NCBI GenBank assembly: GCA_965603015.1
Contig: CBFDBJ010000088.1
Location: 1 to 14,281 of the forward strand
DNA length: 14,281 nt
Reading direction: 5' to 3'
Source: JAUWTJ01 sp965603015
GTDB taxonomy: Bacteria > Pseudomonadota > Alphaproteobacteria > M2410
Shown here: positions 6,201-13,381 of the stretch, piece after piece
Position numbering within the stretch: the first letter of the stretch is position 1
How the letters are laid out: every line of letters starts with the position of its first letter
Notes under the pieces: generated by a model
What the model saw: only the letters and a program-made list of their open reading frames with translations
Databases searched by the model: none
Told to the model about the DNA's origin: nothing
Translations under genes and position numbers: made by a program

Positions 6201-6256
6201 ATGCGAAGCGGAAGATGTACCGACCCGCACACGTTGGGTCGAAATCCGCCTCGCAT
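6201..6256 (+). ncRNA. Structured leader hairpin upstream of the second 68-aa protein
   Basis: Three nested stems are directly visible: ATGCGA (6201-6206) with TCGCAT (6251-6256), GCGGA (6208-6212) with TCCGC (6245-6249), and CGACCC (6221-6226) with GGGTCG (6236-6241) around a 9-nt loop. This makes 17 base pairs with one A/C mismatch and one 8x3 internal loop. It ends 19 nt before the ATG at 6276, just ahead of the GGTGAG ribosome site, and no T-run follows, so it is not an ordinary terminator. It could be a cis-regulatory leader, an mRNA stabiliser or an inverted-repeat protein site. It matches no riboswitch class I know. Confidence 0.55.
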
Positions 6257-6275
6257 TTGTAAAACGGTGAGTAAA

Positions 6276-6482
6276 ATGGCAGATAAAGCCACCTTGAAGT
6301 TAATTCTGGAAGATATCGGATCGATAAAGTGCCAGATCGATATCTTGAGAATGGAAGCCCGGGCCCATCAGCTTGAAACGCTGGCCCACCTCCTCGACCT
6401 TGCCTATCAGGAGGCCATGAAATCAGAGCTTCCCGGGTCCGAGCTTGATGACTCCCTGTTCAGGCCATTCGTCTTGCAATAG
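6276..6482 (+). CDS. 68-aa helical small protein, paralogue of the luxI-linked small protein
   Basis: The product, starting MADKATLKLI, has the same length as the protein at 1074-1280 and aligns to it end to end without a gap. Shared positions include I10, D13-I14, I17-K18, Q20, L24, E27, R29, L33, T35-L36, L39-L40, L42-A43-Y44, E46-A47 and the final Q68. Both are predicted to form one long amphipathic helix in the first 48 residues (core HQLETLAHLLDLAYQEA) with a polar tail, and neither has a signal peptide. ATG 6276 is preferred: GGTGAG lies six bases upstream, and the paralogue starts at the equivalent residue; the frame is open upstream to 6201, but that ATG lies inside a hairpin. The methyltransferase-like gene follows 65 bp downstream on the same strand. 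The function is unknown; a homo- or heteromeric helical partner protein is likely. Confidence 0.75.
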   Translation: MADKATLKLILEDIGSIKCQIDILRMEARAHQLETLAHLLDLAYQEAMKSELPGSELDDSLFRPFVLQ

Positions 6483-6502
6483 GCAATCTGGGGGCAATCT
6501 GG
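6482..6502. repeat. Two-copy tandem repeat of GGCAATCTGGG after the small gene
   Basis: GGCAATCTGG occurs at 6482-6491 and again at 6493-6502, an 11-bp period beginning on the last base of the stop codon at 6480-6482. It may be a small duplication. No function is evident. Confidence 0.5.
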
Positions 6503-6547
6503 CAGGCCTATCGCATTTAGCGAACCATTGGCGTATTCTTGTCGGCA

Positions 6548-7327
6548 ATGATTCTTGAATGGCTCCAGTCTGTGACAACGCCTGCGCCTCGCCACATCCG
6601 ATCCCTCGGACTGGTTCACGAGGCCATAGCCATTGAAGCGCGCTACAAGCGCTGCCACAGGGCGTGGGCATCGCATCTCCTGAACTCCCGAAATCAGATA
6701 CTGGCCACCGCAAGCGAGCTGGAAACCCGCAACCAGGTCATCATACTGGGGTCCGGCGGCTTGCATGACGTGCCACTGGAGGCTTTGTCCGAAACTTTTA
6801 CCAACGTTGCGCTTTGGGATGTGGTCCACACCCGAAGGGTCAGAAGCATCGCCGCAGGCTTTGCCAATGTGACCTGCCAGACTCTCGACGTTACCGGTCT
6901 CTGCGAGGCGTTCGACGGCTGGCTGAGAGGGCATCGCGAATTGCCGCCGGAACCGTCTGTACCAGCGAACTTGCCAACAGGTACGCCGGACCTGGTGATC
7001 TCCCTCAACCTGCTCTCCCAGCTCCCCGTGCAGATGGTCGCAAGGGCAACCGCCAAAGGGCGTGGCGACAAGCTCGGCAACTTTGCTGACAGTGTCATGC
7101 GCTGCCACGTCGAATGGCTCAAGGCCCTGCACTGCCGCGTGCTGCTGATAACCGACCTTGAACGTCGTTATGCGAAGGCCAGCATAACCGAGGTCGAGGA
7201 CGCGGTGCCGCAGCTTGATTGCGGGCGCCCCCTGGCAGACTGGCTTTGGGAAGTGGCGCCTCCAGGAGAGTCAACACAGTACGACACGATCCACCATAAG
7301 GTCGGCGCGTTTTTGCTGAACGGGTAA
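6548..7327 (+). CDS. Conserved-looking protein with a possible SAM-methyltransferase-like Rossmann fold
   Basis: The 259-aa cytoplasmic product has no signal peptide or membrane segment. The pattern VIILGSGGLHDVPLEAL followed by FTNVALWDVVH resembles motif I of class I methyltransferases (glycine-rich loop, then an acidic residue ending strand 2). TCQTLDVTG could be motif III, and PDLVISLNLLSQLPV has the look of motif IV. HVEWLKALHCRVLLITDLE follows as a further helix-strand pair. The classical GxGxG is degenerate, so binding of SAM is only suggested. ATG 6548 is used; TTG 6539 is in frame three codons earlier. Neither has a strong ribosome site, so translation may depend on the upstream small gene 65 bp away. 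The gene converges with metG, and I see no terminator in the 37-bp gap. Substrate and role are unknown. Confidence 0.6.
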   Translation: MILEWLQSVTTPAPRHIRSLGLVHEAIAIEARYKRCHRAWASHLLNSRNQILATASELETRNQVIILGSGGLHDVPLEALSETFTNVALWDVVHTRRVRSIAAGFANVTCQTLDVTGLCEAFDGWLRGHRELPPEPSVPANLPTGTPDLVISLNLLSQLPVQMVARATAKGRGDKLGNFADSVMRCHVEWLKALHCRVLLITDLERRYAKASITEVEDAVPQLDCGRPLADWLWEVAPPGESTQYDTIHHKVGAFLLNG

Positions 7328-7364
7328 TTTCGCTTTGGCAAACTTCTTCAACCGGCAAGAAAAA

Positions 7365-9086
7365 CTACTCTTCCTCGCTCGCCTCGCCGCCAAAGCGCAC
7401 TGTCCAGTCCTCGATTTGCGCATCATCGATTTTCTGAAACATCACGTCAGGAATTTCAAAGCCATCCCCGACCTTCAGCACCTGTAATTCCTCGGCGATA
7501 GTGTCCGGCCAGTGCCCTGCGTCGCCCTCGCGGCCCAGCGCCTTCAGCATCCGCTTTGAGGTCTCCGGAATAACCGGCCACGCCAGCAGGGCGTAAATCC
7601 GTATCAGATTGATCGCCGTCCTGACGCCAACGGCGGCAGCGGCGGGATCCTCCTTGAAGGCCGACCACGGGGCCACTTCTGTCAGATATTCATTGCCCTG
7701 CACCCAGATGCCCCGCAGCTCCTGAAACGCCTTGCGGAATTCAAGCGCTTCGAGCTGCGCCGCATAGGCCGCAACACTTTTCGTCAAATCCTCGGTCAGC
7801 GCCGCCTCACGCGGGCCAGCCGCGCCGCCATCCGGCAACGCATCACCAAACTTTGAGCTGGTAAAGCGCAGCACACGGTTGACGAAATTACCCAGCACAT
7901 CGGCCAGGTCCTTGTTCACCACTCCGGCGAAATGCTCCCAGGTAAAGGTCGTATCGCTGCCTTCGGGCGCATTGGCCATCAGATAGTAGCGCCAATAGTC
8001 CGCCGGCAAAAGATCCAGTGCCTGATCCATAAAGACCCCGCGGTTCATACTGGTCGAGAACTTGTCGCCGTACCAGTTGAGCCAGTTGAAGCCCTTGATC
8101 TTGTCGGCTGATTTCCACGGCTCATGCGACCCGAGCAGTGTCACCGGAAAGCTCACCGTGTGAAACGGCACATTGTCCTTGCCCATGAACTGCACATAGG
8201 AGACGTCTTTGGCCTCCTCGCCAAACCACCAGCGCTCCCACGGGCGGTTGCCGCCATCGTGCGAGGCCCATTCCTGGGTCGCCGCGATATAGGCGATCGG
8301 GGCGTCAAACCAGACATAGAACACCTTGTCCTCAAACCCCGGGCGCGGCGCGCCATCTTTCAAAACCGGCACCCCCCATTTCAGATCCCGCGTGATGCAG
8401 CGATCATGCAGCCCCTCATCGAGCCACTTGTTGGCAATCGATGAGACCAGCGGCGACCAGTCGGTTCTGGATTTCACCAGCTCCCGGATTTCCGGGATCA
8501 TCTTTGACTGCAGCAGATAAAGATGCGTCGTGTCACGCACTTCCAGGTTCTTCGAGCCCGATACTGTCGAGTAAGCATCGATCAGATCGACCGGATCCAA
8601 TAGCGACCCGCAACTGTCGCACTGGTCGCCGCGCGCCTTTTCATAGCCGCACTTGGGACACGTCCCCTCGATATAGCGATCCGGCAGAAAGCGCGCGTCG
8701 TCGATCGAATAGACCTGTTGCTCCGTGCGTTCCTCGATCAGCCCGTTGGCTTCGAGCAGATCAGCGAAATGCTGGGTGAGTTTGTGGTTTTCCGGGCTCG
8801 AGGAACGCCCGAAGTAATCCCATTCGAGCCCGAAGGCCTCGCCAAATTTCTTCTGCAGCTCATGGTTTTCGGCACAATAATCGGCCACGTCCTGGCCCGC
8901 CTCGAGCGCCGCCAGCTCCGCCGGCGTGCCGTGCTCGTCCGTCGCGCAGATCGCCAGAACCTCATGCCCGCGCATCCGCATATAGCGCCCATAGACATCG
9001 GCCGGCAGCATCGAGCCAACCAGATTGCCCAGATGCTTGACACCGTTGATGTAGGGAAGCGCGGAAGTGATGAGAATACGAGCCAT
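7365..9086 (-). CDS. metG: Methionyl-tRNA synthetase
   Basis: Charges tRNA-Met with methionine in the cytoplasm and is essential. The 573-aa product starts MARILITSALPYINGVKHLG, with the class I HIGH-type signature HLGN at 18-21. Zinc-binding cysteines are C143, C146, C156 and C159 (CPKCG and CDSCG). The active-site patch FYVWFDAPIAYIAA lies at about 256-269, and the KMSKS-type loop reads KFSTS (342-346). The C-terminal anticodon-binding helical domain follows (LADVLGNFVNRVL). The fused MetRS dimerisation (tRBD) domain of E. coli is absent, as in many Alphaproteobacteria. The frame stays open 93 codons upstream to 9365, but those codons are not conserved in style and overlap the divergent gene, so ATG 9086 is chosen. 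A single AGGA lies about 15 bases upstream. Confidence 0.97.
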   Translation of the reverse strand: MARILITSALPYINGVKHLGNLVGSMLPADVYGRYMRMRGHEVLAICATDEHGTPAELAALEAGQDVADYCAENHELQKKFGEAFGLEWDYFGRSSSPENHKLTQHFADLLEANGLIEERTEQQVYSIDDARFLPDRYIEGTCPKCGYEKARGDQCDSCGSLLDPVDLIDAYSTVSGSKNLEVRDTTHLYLLQSKMIPEIRELVKSRTDWSPLVSSIANKWLDEGLHDRCITRDLKWGVPVLKDGAPRPGFEDKVFYVWFDAPIAYIAATQEWASHDGGNRPWERWWFGEEAKDVSYVQFMGKDNVPFHTVSFPVTLLGSHEPWKSADKIKGFNWLNWYGDKFSTSMNRGVFMDQALDLLPADYWRYYLMANAPEGSDTTFTWEHFAGVVNKDLADVLGNFVNRVLRFTSSKFGDALPDGGAAGPREAALTEDLTKSVAAYAAQLEALEFRKAFQELRGIWVQGNEYLTEVAPWSAFKEDPAAAAVGVRTAINLIRIYALLAWPVIPETSKRMLKALGREGDAGHWPDTIAEELQVLKVGDGFEIPDVMFQKIDDAQIEDWTVRFGGEASEEE

Positions 9087-9283
9087 AGGGGTCAGGGTTC
9101 CTGTGGGTTGGCTGGTGGCGGCGAATGAGCCAGGAGGTATAAAGCAGAAAGCCCCGCGTTTCAGCACAAAAATCACCCCACGACAAACAGGCAACACTGA
9201 TCCGGCGAGATCATCCCCCTGGACAGTTTCCCGGATTCCTGTAGCCTCGGCACATCTCACCGGAAAAACAGGGGACCCCGAAT

Positions 9284-10252
9284 ATGTCAATTGCACCAAA
9301 GGCCAGCCTGCCAGCTCTTGTCGCCGCAATCCTCGCCTTAATCCTCGCCCTTGGTCTGGCGACACCCGCCAGCGCCGCGAAGGACAAGAGCTTCAGCTTC
9401 ATGGTCATCGGCGACACGGCCTATAATGTGCCCGGCGACTATCCGCGCTATGACGCCCTGATCCGGCAGATCAACAAGGCCAGCCACAAGTTCACCATCC
9501 ATATCGGCGATACCAAAAACGGTCACAGCACCTGCAGTGATGCGCGCCAGCTTGAAATCAAATCCTGGTTCGATAAATACAGGAAGCCGGTGATCTACAC
9601 CCCGGGTGACAACGAGTGGACCGATTGCTGGCGCCCGGGCATTGGCGAGGACCCGCTGGAGCGCCTTGCCGCCATCCGGCGCATCTTCTTTTCTGACAAC
9701 AGGGGCCTTGGCCAAAAATCAATCAAGCTGAAGCGCCAGTCCGATGTCTCCGTGTTCACGGACTATGTCGAGAACCAGCGCTGGTCGCGCGGCCGCGCCC
9801 AGTTCGCGACCGTCCATGTCGTTGGCTCGCTCAACAACTTGCGCCTCCCAGGCGAAGCCGAGGCCCGCGACAAAGCCAATGCCGCCTGGCTCGGCGATAC
9901 CTTCGCGCTGGCCAAAAAGAAAAACCGCAACGCAATTGTCATCGCGCTTCATGCCAACATATTTGCGGCAGGTGACCCGCTGACAGGTCCGTTTGGTTCC
10001 ATTACCCGGATCCTGCGCGAGCAATCCAGAGACTTCGACGGACAAATCCTGCTGGTCCACGGCGACACCCACCGGCTGATCATCGACCACCCCTTTACCA
10101 ACCTCCTCACCGAGGCCCCGGTGGACGGACACGTCTACGAAAACATCACCAGGCTGGAAACCCCCGGCGCACCCTTCCTGCGGGCCGTCAAGGTCACCGT
10201 GGACACGCGCGCACCGGCCGTCTTCAGCTTCCAGGAAGTCTTCGTGCCCTGA
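9284..10252 (+). CDS. Secreted calcineurin-like metallophosphoesterase
   Basis: The 322-aa product has an N-terminal signal peptide (residues 1-31, hydrophobic LVAAILALILALGL, ending TPASA). The mature part shows the metallophosphoesterase motif series for a dinuclear metal site: GDT at 43-45, GDTKNG at 75-80, GDNEW at 108-112 (with N110), HAN at 223-225, and HGDTH at 259-263. The histidine usually found two residues after the first Asp (GDxH) is replaced by Ala. The exact substrate cannot be read from sequence; periplasmic or extracellular phosphomonoester or diester cleavage is likely. It is divergent from metG with 197 bp between the starts. ATG 9284 follows GGGGA about eight bases upstream. 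It is probably a single-gene unit, with tRNA-Thr following 73 bp after the stop. Confidence 0.88.
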   Translation: MSIAPKASLPALVAAILALILALGLATPASAAKDKSFSFMVIGDTAYNVPGDYPRYDALIRQINKASHKFTIHIGDTKNGHSTCSDARQLEIKSWFDKYRKPVIYTPGDNEWTDCWRPGIGEDPLERLAAIRRIFFSDNRGLGQKSIKLKRQSDVSVFTDYVENQRWSRGRAQFATVHVVGSLNNLRLPGEAEARDKANAAWLGDTFALAKKKNRNAIVIALHANIFAAGDPLTGPFGSITRILREQSRDFDGQILLVHGDTHRLIIDHPFTNLLTEAPVDGHVYENITRLETPGAPFLRAVKVTVDTRAPAVFSFQEVFVP

Positions 10253-10325
10253 CAGGGGTGAAAGCCAACCCCCGGGGCCCTTTCCGCTTGCGAACCCCCG
10301 TCATCTTCGCTAAGAGAAGCGCCGT

Positions 10326-10401
10326 GCCGGTTTAGCTCAGTTGGTAGAGCGGCTGATTTGTAATCAGTAGGTCGGCGGTTCGACTCCGTCAACCGGCACC
10401 A
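10326..10401 (+). tRNA. tRNA-Thr (anticodon TGT)
   Basis: A complete 76-nt cloverleaf. Acceptor arms GCCGGTT and AACCGGC pair perfectly. The D arm is GCTC-AGTTGGTA-GAGC. The anticodon stem is GCTGA/TCAGT with loop TTTGTAA, giving anticodon TGT for threonine ACA-type codons. The T arm is GGCGG-TTCGACT-CCGTC, and CCA is encoded at 10399-10401. No integrase or repeated 3' end is visible here, so there is no sign that it serves as an attachment site. Confidence 0.97.
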
Positions 10402-10564
10402 CTTTCCCCTTGCGCATCCATGGGTACGCCGCTGCGGCCATACTCGAGGCCTCTTCCGCTCGGCTTTACATAATCCTGAGCCCGGTCACCCATGTTTAAA
10501 GATTTCATAATTTCCGCGCGCTATGGTTAAATAGTGAAAATGGATACGCTCACTTGAGGGTGTG

Positions 10565-11068
10565 ATGGCGAGGGCAGATACCACCGCAGAAGACAATAAA
10601 AAGGACTGCTTTGACGCGGACCTGATCAAGGCCGAAAAAATCCGCCGGGTCTATGAGTATTGGTTGGGCAAACACCGTGGTTCAAACATCCCTGCCCCGG
10701 ACGACATTGATATCCTTGATCTGGATTTTGCCATCGGATCCATTTCCTTCATAGATGTCACAGACCAGAGCCCGCGCTTTCAGATCCGAATGATCGGCAG
10801 TCAGGTCGTGGACCGCCACGGTCAGGAAAATACAAATGTCTTTGTCGACGAGATCGAGTTCGAGGACACCCGTGAGATATTGCTATCAAGCTACGGCAAG
10901 GTATTTGCGCGCAGAGAGCCCTTCTGGATTGAGCGAGAGACCTTCAACGAACAACATGTCTACGTCTATGAATGTCTTATCCTGCCCCTCGCCAGCAAGA
11001 GCGGACAAATTGTTCAGCTCATGTCAGTTTTGGAGTGGCCCACGGTGTCCTCGGACCAGCTCAGCTGA
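10565..11068 (+). CDS. PAS domain protein (PAS_5 type)
   Basis: The 167-aa soluble protein resembles the PAS_5 family, which is abundant in Alphaproteobacteria. It has a helical lead-in IRRVYEYWLGKHRG followed by DIDILDLDFAIGSISFIDV, the strand PRFQIRMIGSQVVDRHG, and a C-terminal YVYECLILPLASKSGQIVQL. In this family the fold stands alone without an output domain; some members are linked to cell-cycle or stress signalling, but the ligand is generally unknown. The start is ATG 10565 with GAGGG four bases upstream; an adjacent GTG at 10562 is also in frame. It lies 163 bp after tRNA-Thr and converges with the Ala/Glu repeat protein. Confidence 0.8.
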   Translation: MARADTTAEDNKKDCFDADLIKAEKIRRVYEYWLGKHRGSNIPAPDDIDILDLDFAIGSISFIDVTDQSPRFQIRMIGSQVVDRHGQENTNVFVDEIEFEDTREILLSSYGKVFARREPFWIERETFNEQHVYVYECLILPLASKSGQIVQLMSVLEWPTVSSDQLS

Positions 11069-11074
11069 CACCCG

Positions 11075-11112
11075 AAAAGAAAAACCCCGCCGCTAAAATC
11101 AGCGACAGGGTT
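11075..11112 (-). terminator. Intrinsic terminator of the Ala/Glu repeat protein gene
   Basis: On the minus strand AACCC pairs with GGGTT and CGCT with AGCG, with a 3x3 internal loop and a 6-nt apical loop, followed directly by TTTCTTTT. It sits 29 bp beyond the stop at 11141 and may also act weakly on the convergent PAS gene. Confidence 0.7.
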
Positions 11113-11140
11113 ATTCCGAAACAAAACTTCAAAGCAAAAC

Positions 11141-11452
11141 CTAAGGTGTTTCGCCTTCAGCAGCTGCTTCTTCAGCAGGAGCAGCATCGTCTGCCATAGC
11201 GTCGTCAGCCATATCAGCGGCCTCTTCCATAGCCGGGGCAGCGTCTTCAGCAGCCTCTTCCATAGCTGGAGCAGCTTCTTCCATAGCTGGAGCAGCTTCT
11301 TCCATAGCTGGAGCAGCCTCTTCAGCAGCCGGAGCCGCGTCTTCGATGCCCGCAAGATCGTGAACTTTGTCGATGTGAGCCTGGTCAGTATAGTGCAAAC
11401 CCGCAATAGCACCGGCAGCCCCTACCAGAAGGCCAAATATAAAACCCTTCAT
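11141..11452 (-). CDS. Small membrane-anchored or exported protein with an acidic Ala/Glu repeat tail
   Basis: The 103-aa product has an N-terminal hydrophobic helix MKGFIFGLLVGAAGAIAGL with glycine-zipper spacing, which could be an uncleaved anchor or a signal. A short linker YTDQAHIDKVHDLAGIE follows, then about 65 residues made almost only of Ala, Glu, Asp, Pro and Met, built on the heptad EEAAPAM. The tail is strongly acidic and probably disordered or loosely helical. The heptads are encoded by a 21-bp tandem repeat (11221-11337), so the length is likely to vary between strains. The ribosome site GGGGA lies about six bases upstream of ATG 11452, and an intrinsic terminator follows. No family function is recognised; an envelope spacer or a cation-binding acidic tail are possibilities. 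Confidence 0.7.
   Translation of the reverse strand: MKGFIFGLLVGAAGAIAGLHYTDQAHIDKVHDLAGIEDAAPAAEEAAPAMEEAAPAMEEAAPAMEEAAEDAAPAMEEAADMADDAMADDAAPAEEAAAEGETP
11221..11337. repeat. 21-bp coding tandem repeat
   Basis: Units at 11254-11274, 11275-11295 and 11296-11316 are nearly identical (CTTCTTCCATAGCTGGAGCA plus G, with one C/T difference in the first). A diverged copy lies at 11317-11337 and another at 11221-11241, separated from the block by 12 bp. Each unit encodes the seven residues EEAAPAM on the minus strand. Confidence 0.9.
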
Positions 11453-11644
11453 TTTGAATTCCCCGTAGTTGTATTAGTCCCCAATTGAGATGACTTGAAG
11501 CTATTGGCACGCCCGGATTATGTCAAGTCGGTTGGCCTGAACCCCGGCCTTCTGCGGGTTTCATTAACGCCGAATTAACGCTGTTTTGCCATAGTTGGAC
11601 AGGCTCGAAATAACGCTGCAATTACAGGCAGCAGCGGGGCGCGC

Positions 11645-12265
11645 ATGCGTATCAAGAGATTTTGCAAATTGGCCGTGGTCTCGGCCCTCGGAATGACGGC
11701 GTATTTATCAGGATGCGCGACGCAGCCTCCGTCCAATGTTGCCAACGCCTGCATCATCTTCAAGGAAAACAAGAGCTGGTATCGCCAGATGAAACGGGCG
11801 GAAAAACGCTGGGGCATGCCGATCCATATCCAGCTGGCCATCATGCGTCAGGAATCCGCGTTTGTACATGACGCCAAACCCGCCCGGCGGAAAATCCTCT
11901 GGGTTATTCCCGGCCCTCGGCCCTCCAGCTCCTATGGCTATTCCCAGGCCCAGACCACGACATGGGAATGGTACAAAACCGAAGCCGGTCGGCGCGGCGC
12001 TGATCGCAACGACTTTGATGACGCGGCCGATTTCATTGCATGGTACGGATCAAAAAGCCGCGAGCTTAGCGGCATCAGCCTGTGGGATCCCTACAATCAG
12101 TACCTTGCCTACCACGAAGGTCACGGCGGCTTTAATCGGAAAACCTATCGCAAGAAAAAATGGCTTCTGTCGGTCGCGCAAAAGGTGGATAGAAATTCCA
12201 AAACCTACGGCGCACAGATCGCCAAATGCGAAGACAATTTCAATCGTCGCTTCGGGTTATTCTGA
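11645..12265 (+). CDS. Lytic transglycosylase-like lipoprotein (SLT domain)
   Basis: The 206-aa product carries a lipoprotein signal with lipobox LSGC (Cys24), so the mature protein is probably anchored to the outer membrane facing the periplasm. The SLT-type muramidase core has RWGMPIHIQLAIMRQESAF with catalytic Glu70, then SSSYGYSQAQTTTWEWY (about 94-110), a variant of the GLMQ-type motif, and DFIAWYGSKS and NQYLAYHEGHGGF further on. Such enzymes cleave the MurNAc-GlcNAc bond of peptidoglycan with anhydro-ring formation. It belongs to a short single-domain variety without LysM repeats. The 3' end overlaps the convergent isomerase gene by 9 bp: the Leu codon TTA at 12257-12259 is that gene's TAA stop on the other strand. 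ATG 11645 has a GGGG-type site about six bases upstream. Confidence 0.85.
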   Translation: MRIKRFCKLAVVSALGMTAYLSGCATQPPSNVANACIIFKENKSWYRQMKRAEKRWGMPIHIQLAIMRQESAFVHDAKPARRKILWVIPGPRPSSSYGYSQAQTTTWEWYKTEAGRRGADRNDFDDAADFIAWYGSKSRELSGISLWDPYNQYLAYHEGHGGFNRKTYRKKKWLLSVAQKVDRNSKTYGAQIAKCEDNFNRRFGLF

Positions 12266-12910
12266 CCTTCTTGTTACACCCGCCTGCTCAAGCCGAAAAA
12301 TCAGATGGCTAATGCGGTCCTGCCCGAAGAACGGCTCGCCATTGAATACCATCAGCGGCACGCCCCAGTGTCCGCCTTCTTCCTGGGCCTCCTCATTGGC
12401 CTTGATGATCGCGTCATAGCGCGCCGGATCGGCCTCAATTTCCGCGTCAAGTTCCGCCAGGTCAAAGCCGGCGCGATCCGCAGCCGCTCGTAGATGGTTC
12501 CCCTCGTGCCAGTCCTTCTGGCCTTGCCAGATCACTTTTGACACCTCGTCTATGAATTTGAGCCCGTCACCCCTCTCCGCCGCCAAAGCACCGAGCCGCG
12601 TCAGGCGATGAATATAGGGCTGATCGGCGGGAACTTCACCGGTTTTAATGTCCATGACAATGGGGTCCGGGCTCGGCCACTGGTAGGGTATCCCTTCCAT
12701 CTCGGCGACGCGCATCGTGTCCTTGAAGAGATAGGGCGGCCACAGCGGGTTGACCTGTTTGAAGAACCCCGGGATGCGCACGGCGATCGGATAGACCGGG
12801 CGAACCTTGATGTCGACATCATAGTCCCGGCGCAGCGCAACAATCCGCTTCATCGCCAGGTAGGAATAGGGGCTGCGAAACGACCAGAAAAGATCAACAG
12901 ACAGGGACAT
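12257..12910 (-). CDS. 2-hydroxychromene-2-carboxylate isomerase family protein (DsbA/GST-kappa fold)
   Basis: The 217-aa thioredoxin-fold protein has the family signature LFWSFRSPYSYLA at 7-19; Ser13 corresponds to the glutathione-contacting serine of NahD-type isomerases, which replaces the CxxC of DsbA. Further matches are the helical insert with VNPLWPPYLFKDTMRVAEMEG and the C-terminal GHWGVPLMVFNGEPFFGQDR, containing the cis-proline loop (GVP). The classical reaction is glutathione-dependent isomerisation in naphthalene degradation, but no aromatic-degradation genes lie nearby, so a general glutathione-dependent isomerase or transferase role is equally likely. There is no signal peptide, so it should be cytoplasmic. 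It is isolated by the terminator at 12948-12975 and runs tail to tail into the transglycosylase gene. Confidence 0.85.
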   Translation of the reverse strand: MSLSVDLFWSFRSPYSYLAMKRIVALRRDYDVDIKVRPVYPIAVRIPGFFKQVNPLWPPYLFKDTMRVAEMEGIPYQWPSPDPIVMDIKTGEVPADQPYIHRLTRLGALAAERGDGLKFIDEVSKVIWQGQKDWHEGNHLRAAADRAGFDLAELDAEIEADPARYDAIIKANEEAQEEGGHWGVPLMVFNGEPFFGQDRISHLIFRLEQAGVTRRSE

Positions 12911-12947
12911 GATCGGGTTCCTTGATTTAGCGGGGGTGCAGAGTCAA

Positions 12948-12975
12948 AAAGGGCCGGATGATTATCCGACCCTTT
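12948..12975 (-). terminator. Intrinsic terminator downstream of the CxCL protein gene
   Basis: AAAGGG pairs with CCCTTT and CGGAT with ATCCG, with one mismatch between the stems and a 4-nt loop. On the minus strand the hairpin is followed by a TTTTT run. It lies 40 bp beyond the stop at 13016 and separates the small secreted protein genes from the isomerase gene at 12910. Confidence 0.85.
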
Positions 12976-13015
12976 CTCACTTCAGGCAACAGCTACCTGA
13001 AGAATATGTCAGTGC

Positions 13016-13306
13016 TTACTCAGCCGGTGCAGCCGGGAAGCAGGCCGCAACCGCAGCAGCAGCTTCAGGAGACCATTTTGTCTGATCGCCTGCAGCAGCT
13101 TCGAAGCTTCCGGTAATGGCTGCATCGCCGCCGACAGAATCAACGAGGCACGCACAAGCTGCCGCCCAGACCTCATCAGTGATCCCGCTTTCCGCAGATT
13201 GAGCCGCCATACATTCGCCATTGAGATCGTAATCGGCAGATGCAATACCCGACAGGCCAAAAGCCGCGACGGATGCAAATGCTGCAGCAATAATTGTCTT
13301 TTTCAT
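13016..13306 (-). CDS. Small secreted protein with CxCL motif (copy A)
   Basis: The 96-aa product has a signal peptide, MKKTIIAAAFASVAAFGLSG to the IASA cleavage point near residue 24. The mature chain of about 72 residues carries four cysteines in the order C, CxC, C: GECMAAQ, AAACACLVD and VAACFPAAPAE. The C-terminal half aligns with the product at 13382-13660 (CxCL, A-x-IT, then S/A-rich AAxAACxP). Two periplasmic disulfides are likely. AAGGGA about seven bases before ATG 13306 selects this start; the frame is open upstream to 13339 without support. An AT-rich region with ATATTAATAT at about 13350 may be its promoter, so it can be expressed apart from copy B. No known function. Confidence 0.75.
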   Translation of the reverse strand: MKKTIIAAAFASVAAFGLSGIASADYDLNGECMAAQSAESGITDEVWAAACACLVDSVGGDAAITGSFEAAAGDQTKWSPEAAAAVAACFPAAPAE

Positions 13307-13381
13307 TTTCAAATTCCCTTGGTTTTGGAACAGCCCCAAATGCGCCCCATATTAATATTACGCAAACGACAAACAGAAATT

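Larger units (their letters stand above)
5767..6275. other. Gene-free stretch of about 500 bp with several dyads
   Basis: No plausible coding sequence is visible on either strand. It holds a perfect 15-bp palindrome at 5951-5965, an AT-rich 20-bp dyad at 5992-6011 beside a possible TTGACG -35 (6010-6015), a copy of ACTGATTAA at 6181-6189, and the long leader hairpin at 6201-6256. It is the probable regulatory region of the small gene at 6276 and could also hide a small RNA. Confidence 0.6.

Noticed and set aside
6407..7132. 241-codon minus-strand open frame opposite the methyltransferase-like gene
   Set aside because: The composition looks like a frame shadow and no motif or ribosome site is seen. 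The plus-strand frame gives a coherent alpha/beta protein.
9087..9365. Upstream in-frame extension of metG
   Set aside because: MetRS proteins of this type begin at MARILITSALPY. The extension overlaps the divergent phosphoesterase start and its signal peptide.
10326..10401. tRNA-Thr as an attachment site of an integrated element
   Set aside because: No integrase and no repeat of the tRNA 3' end is visible on either side, and flanking genes look like ordinary chromosomal genes.
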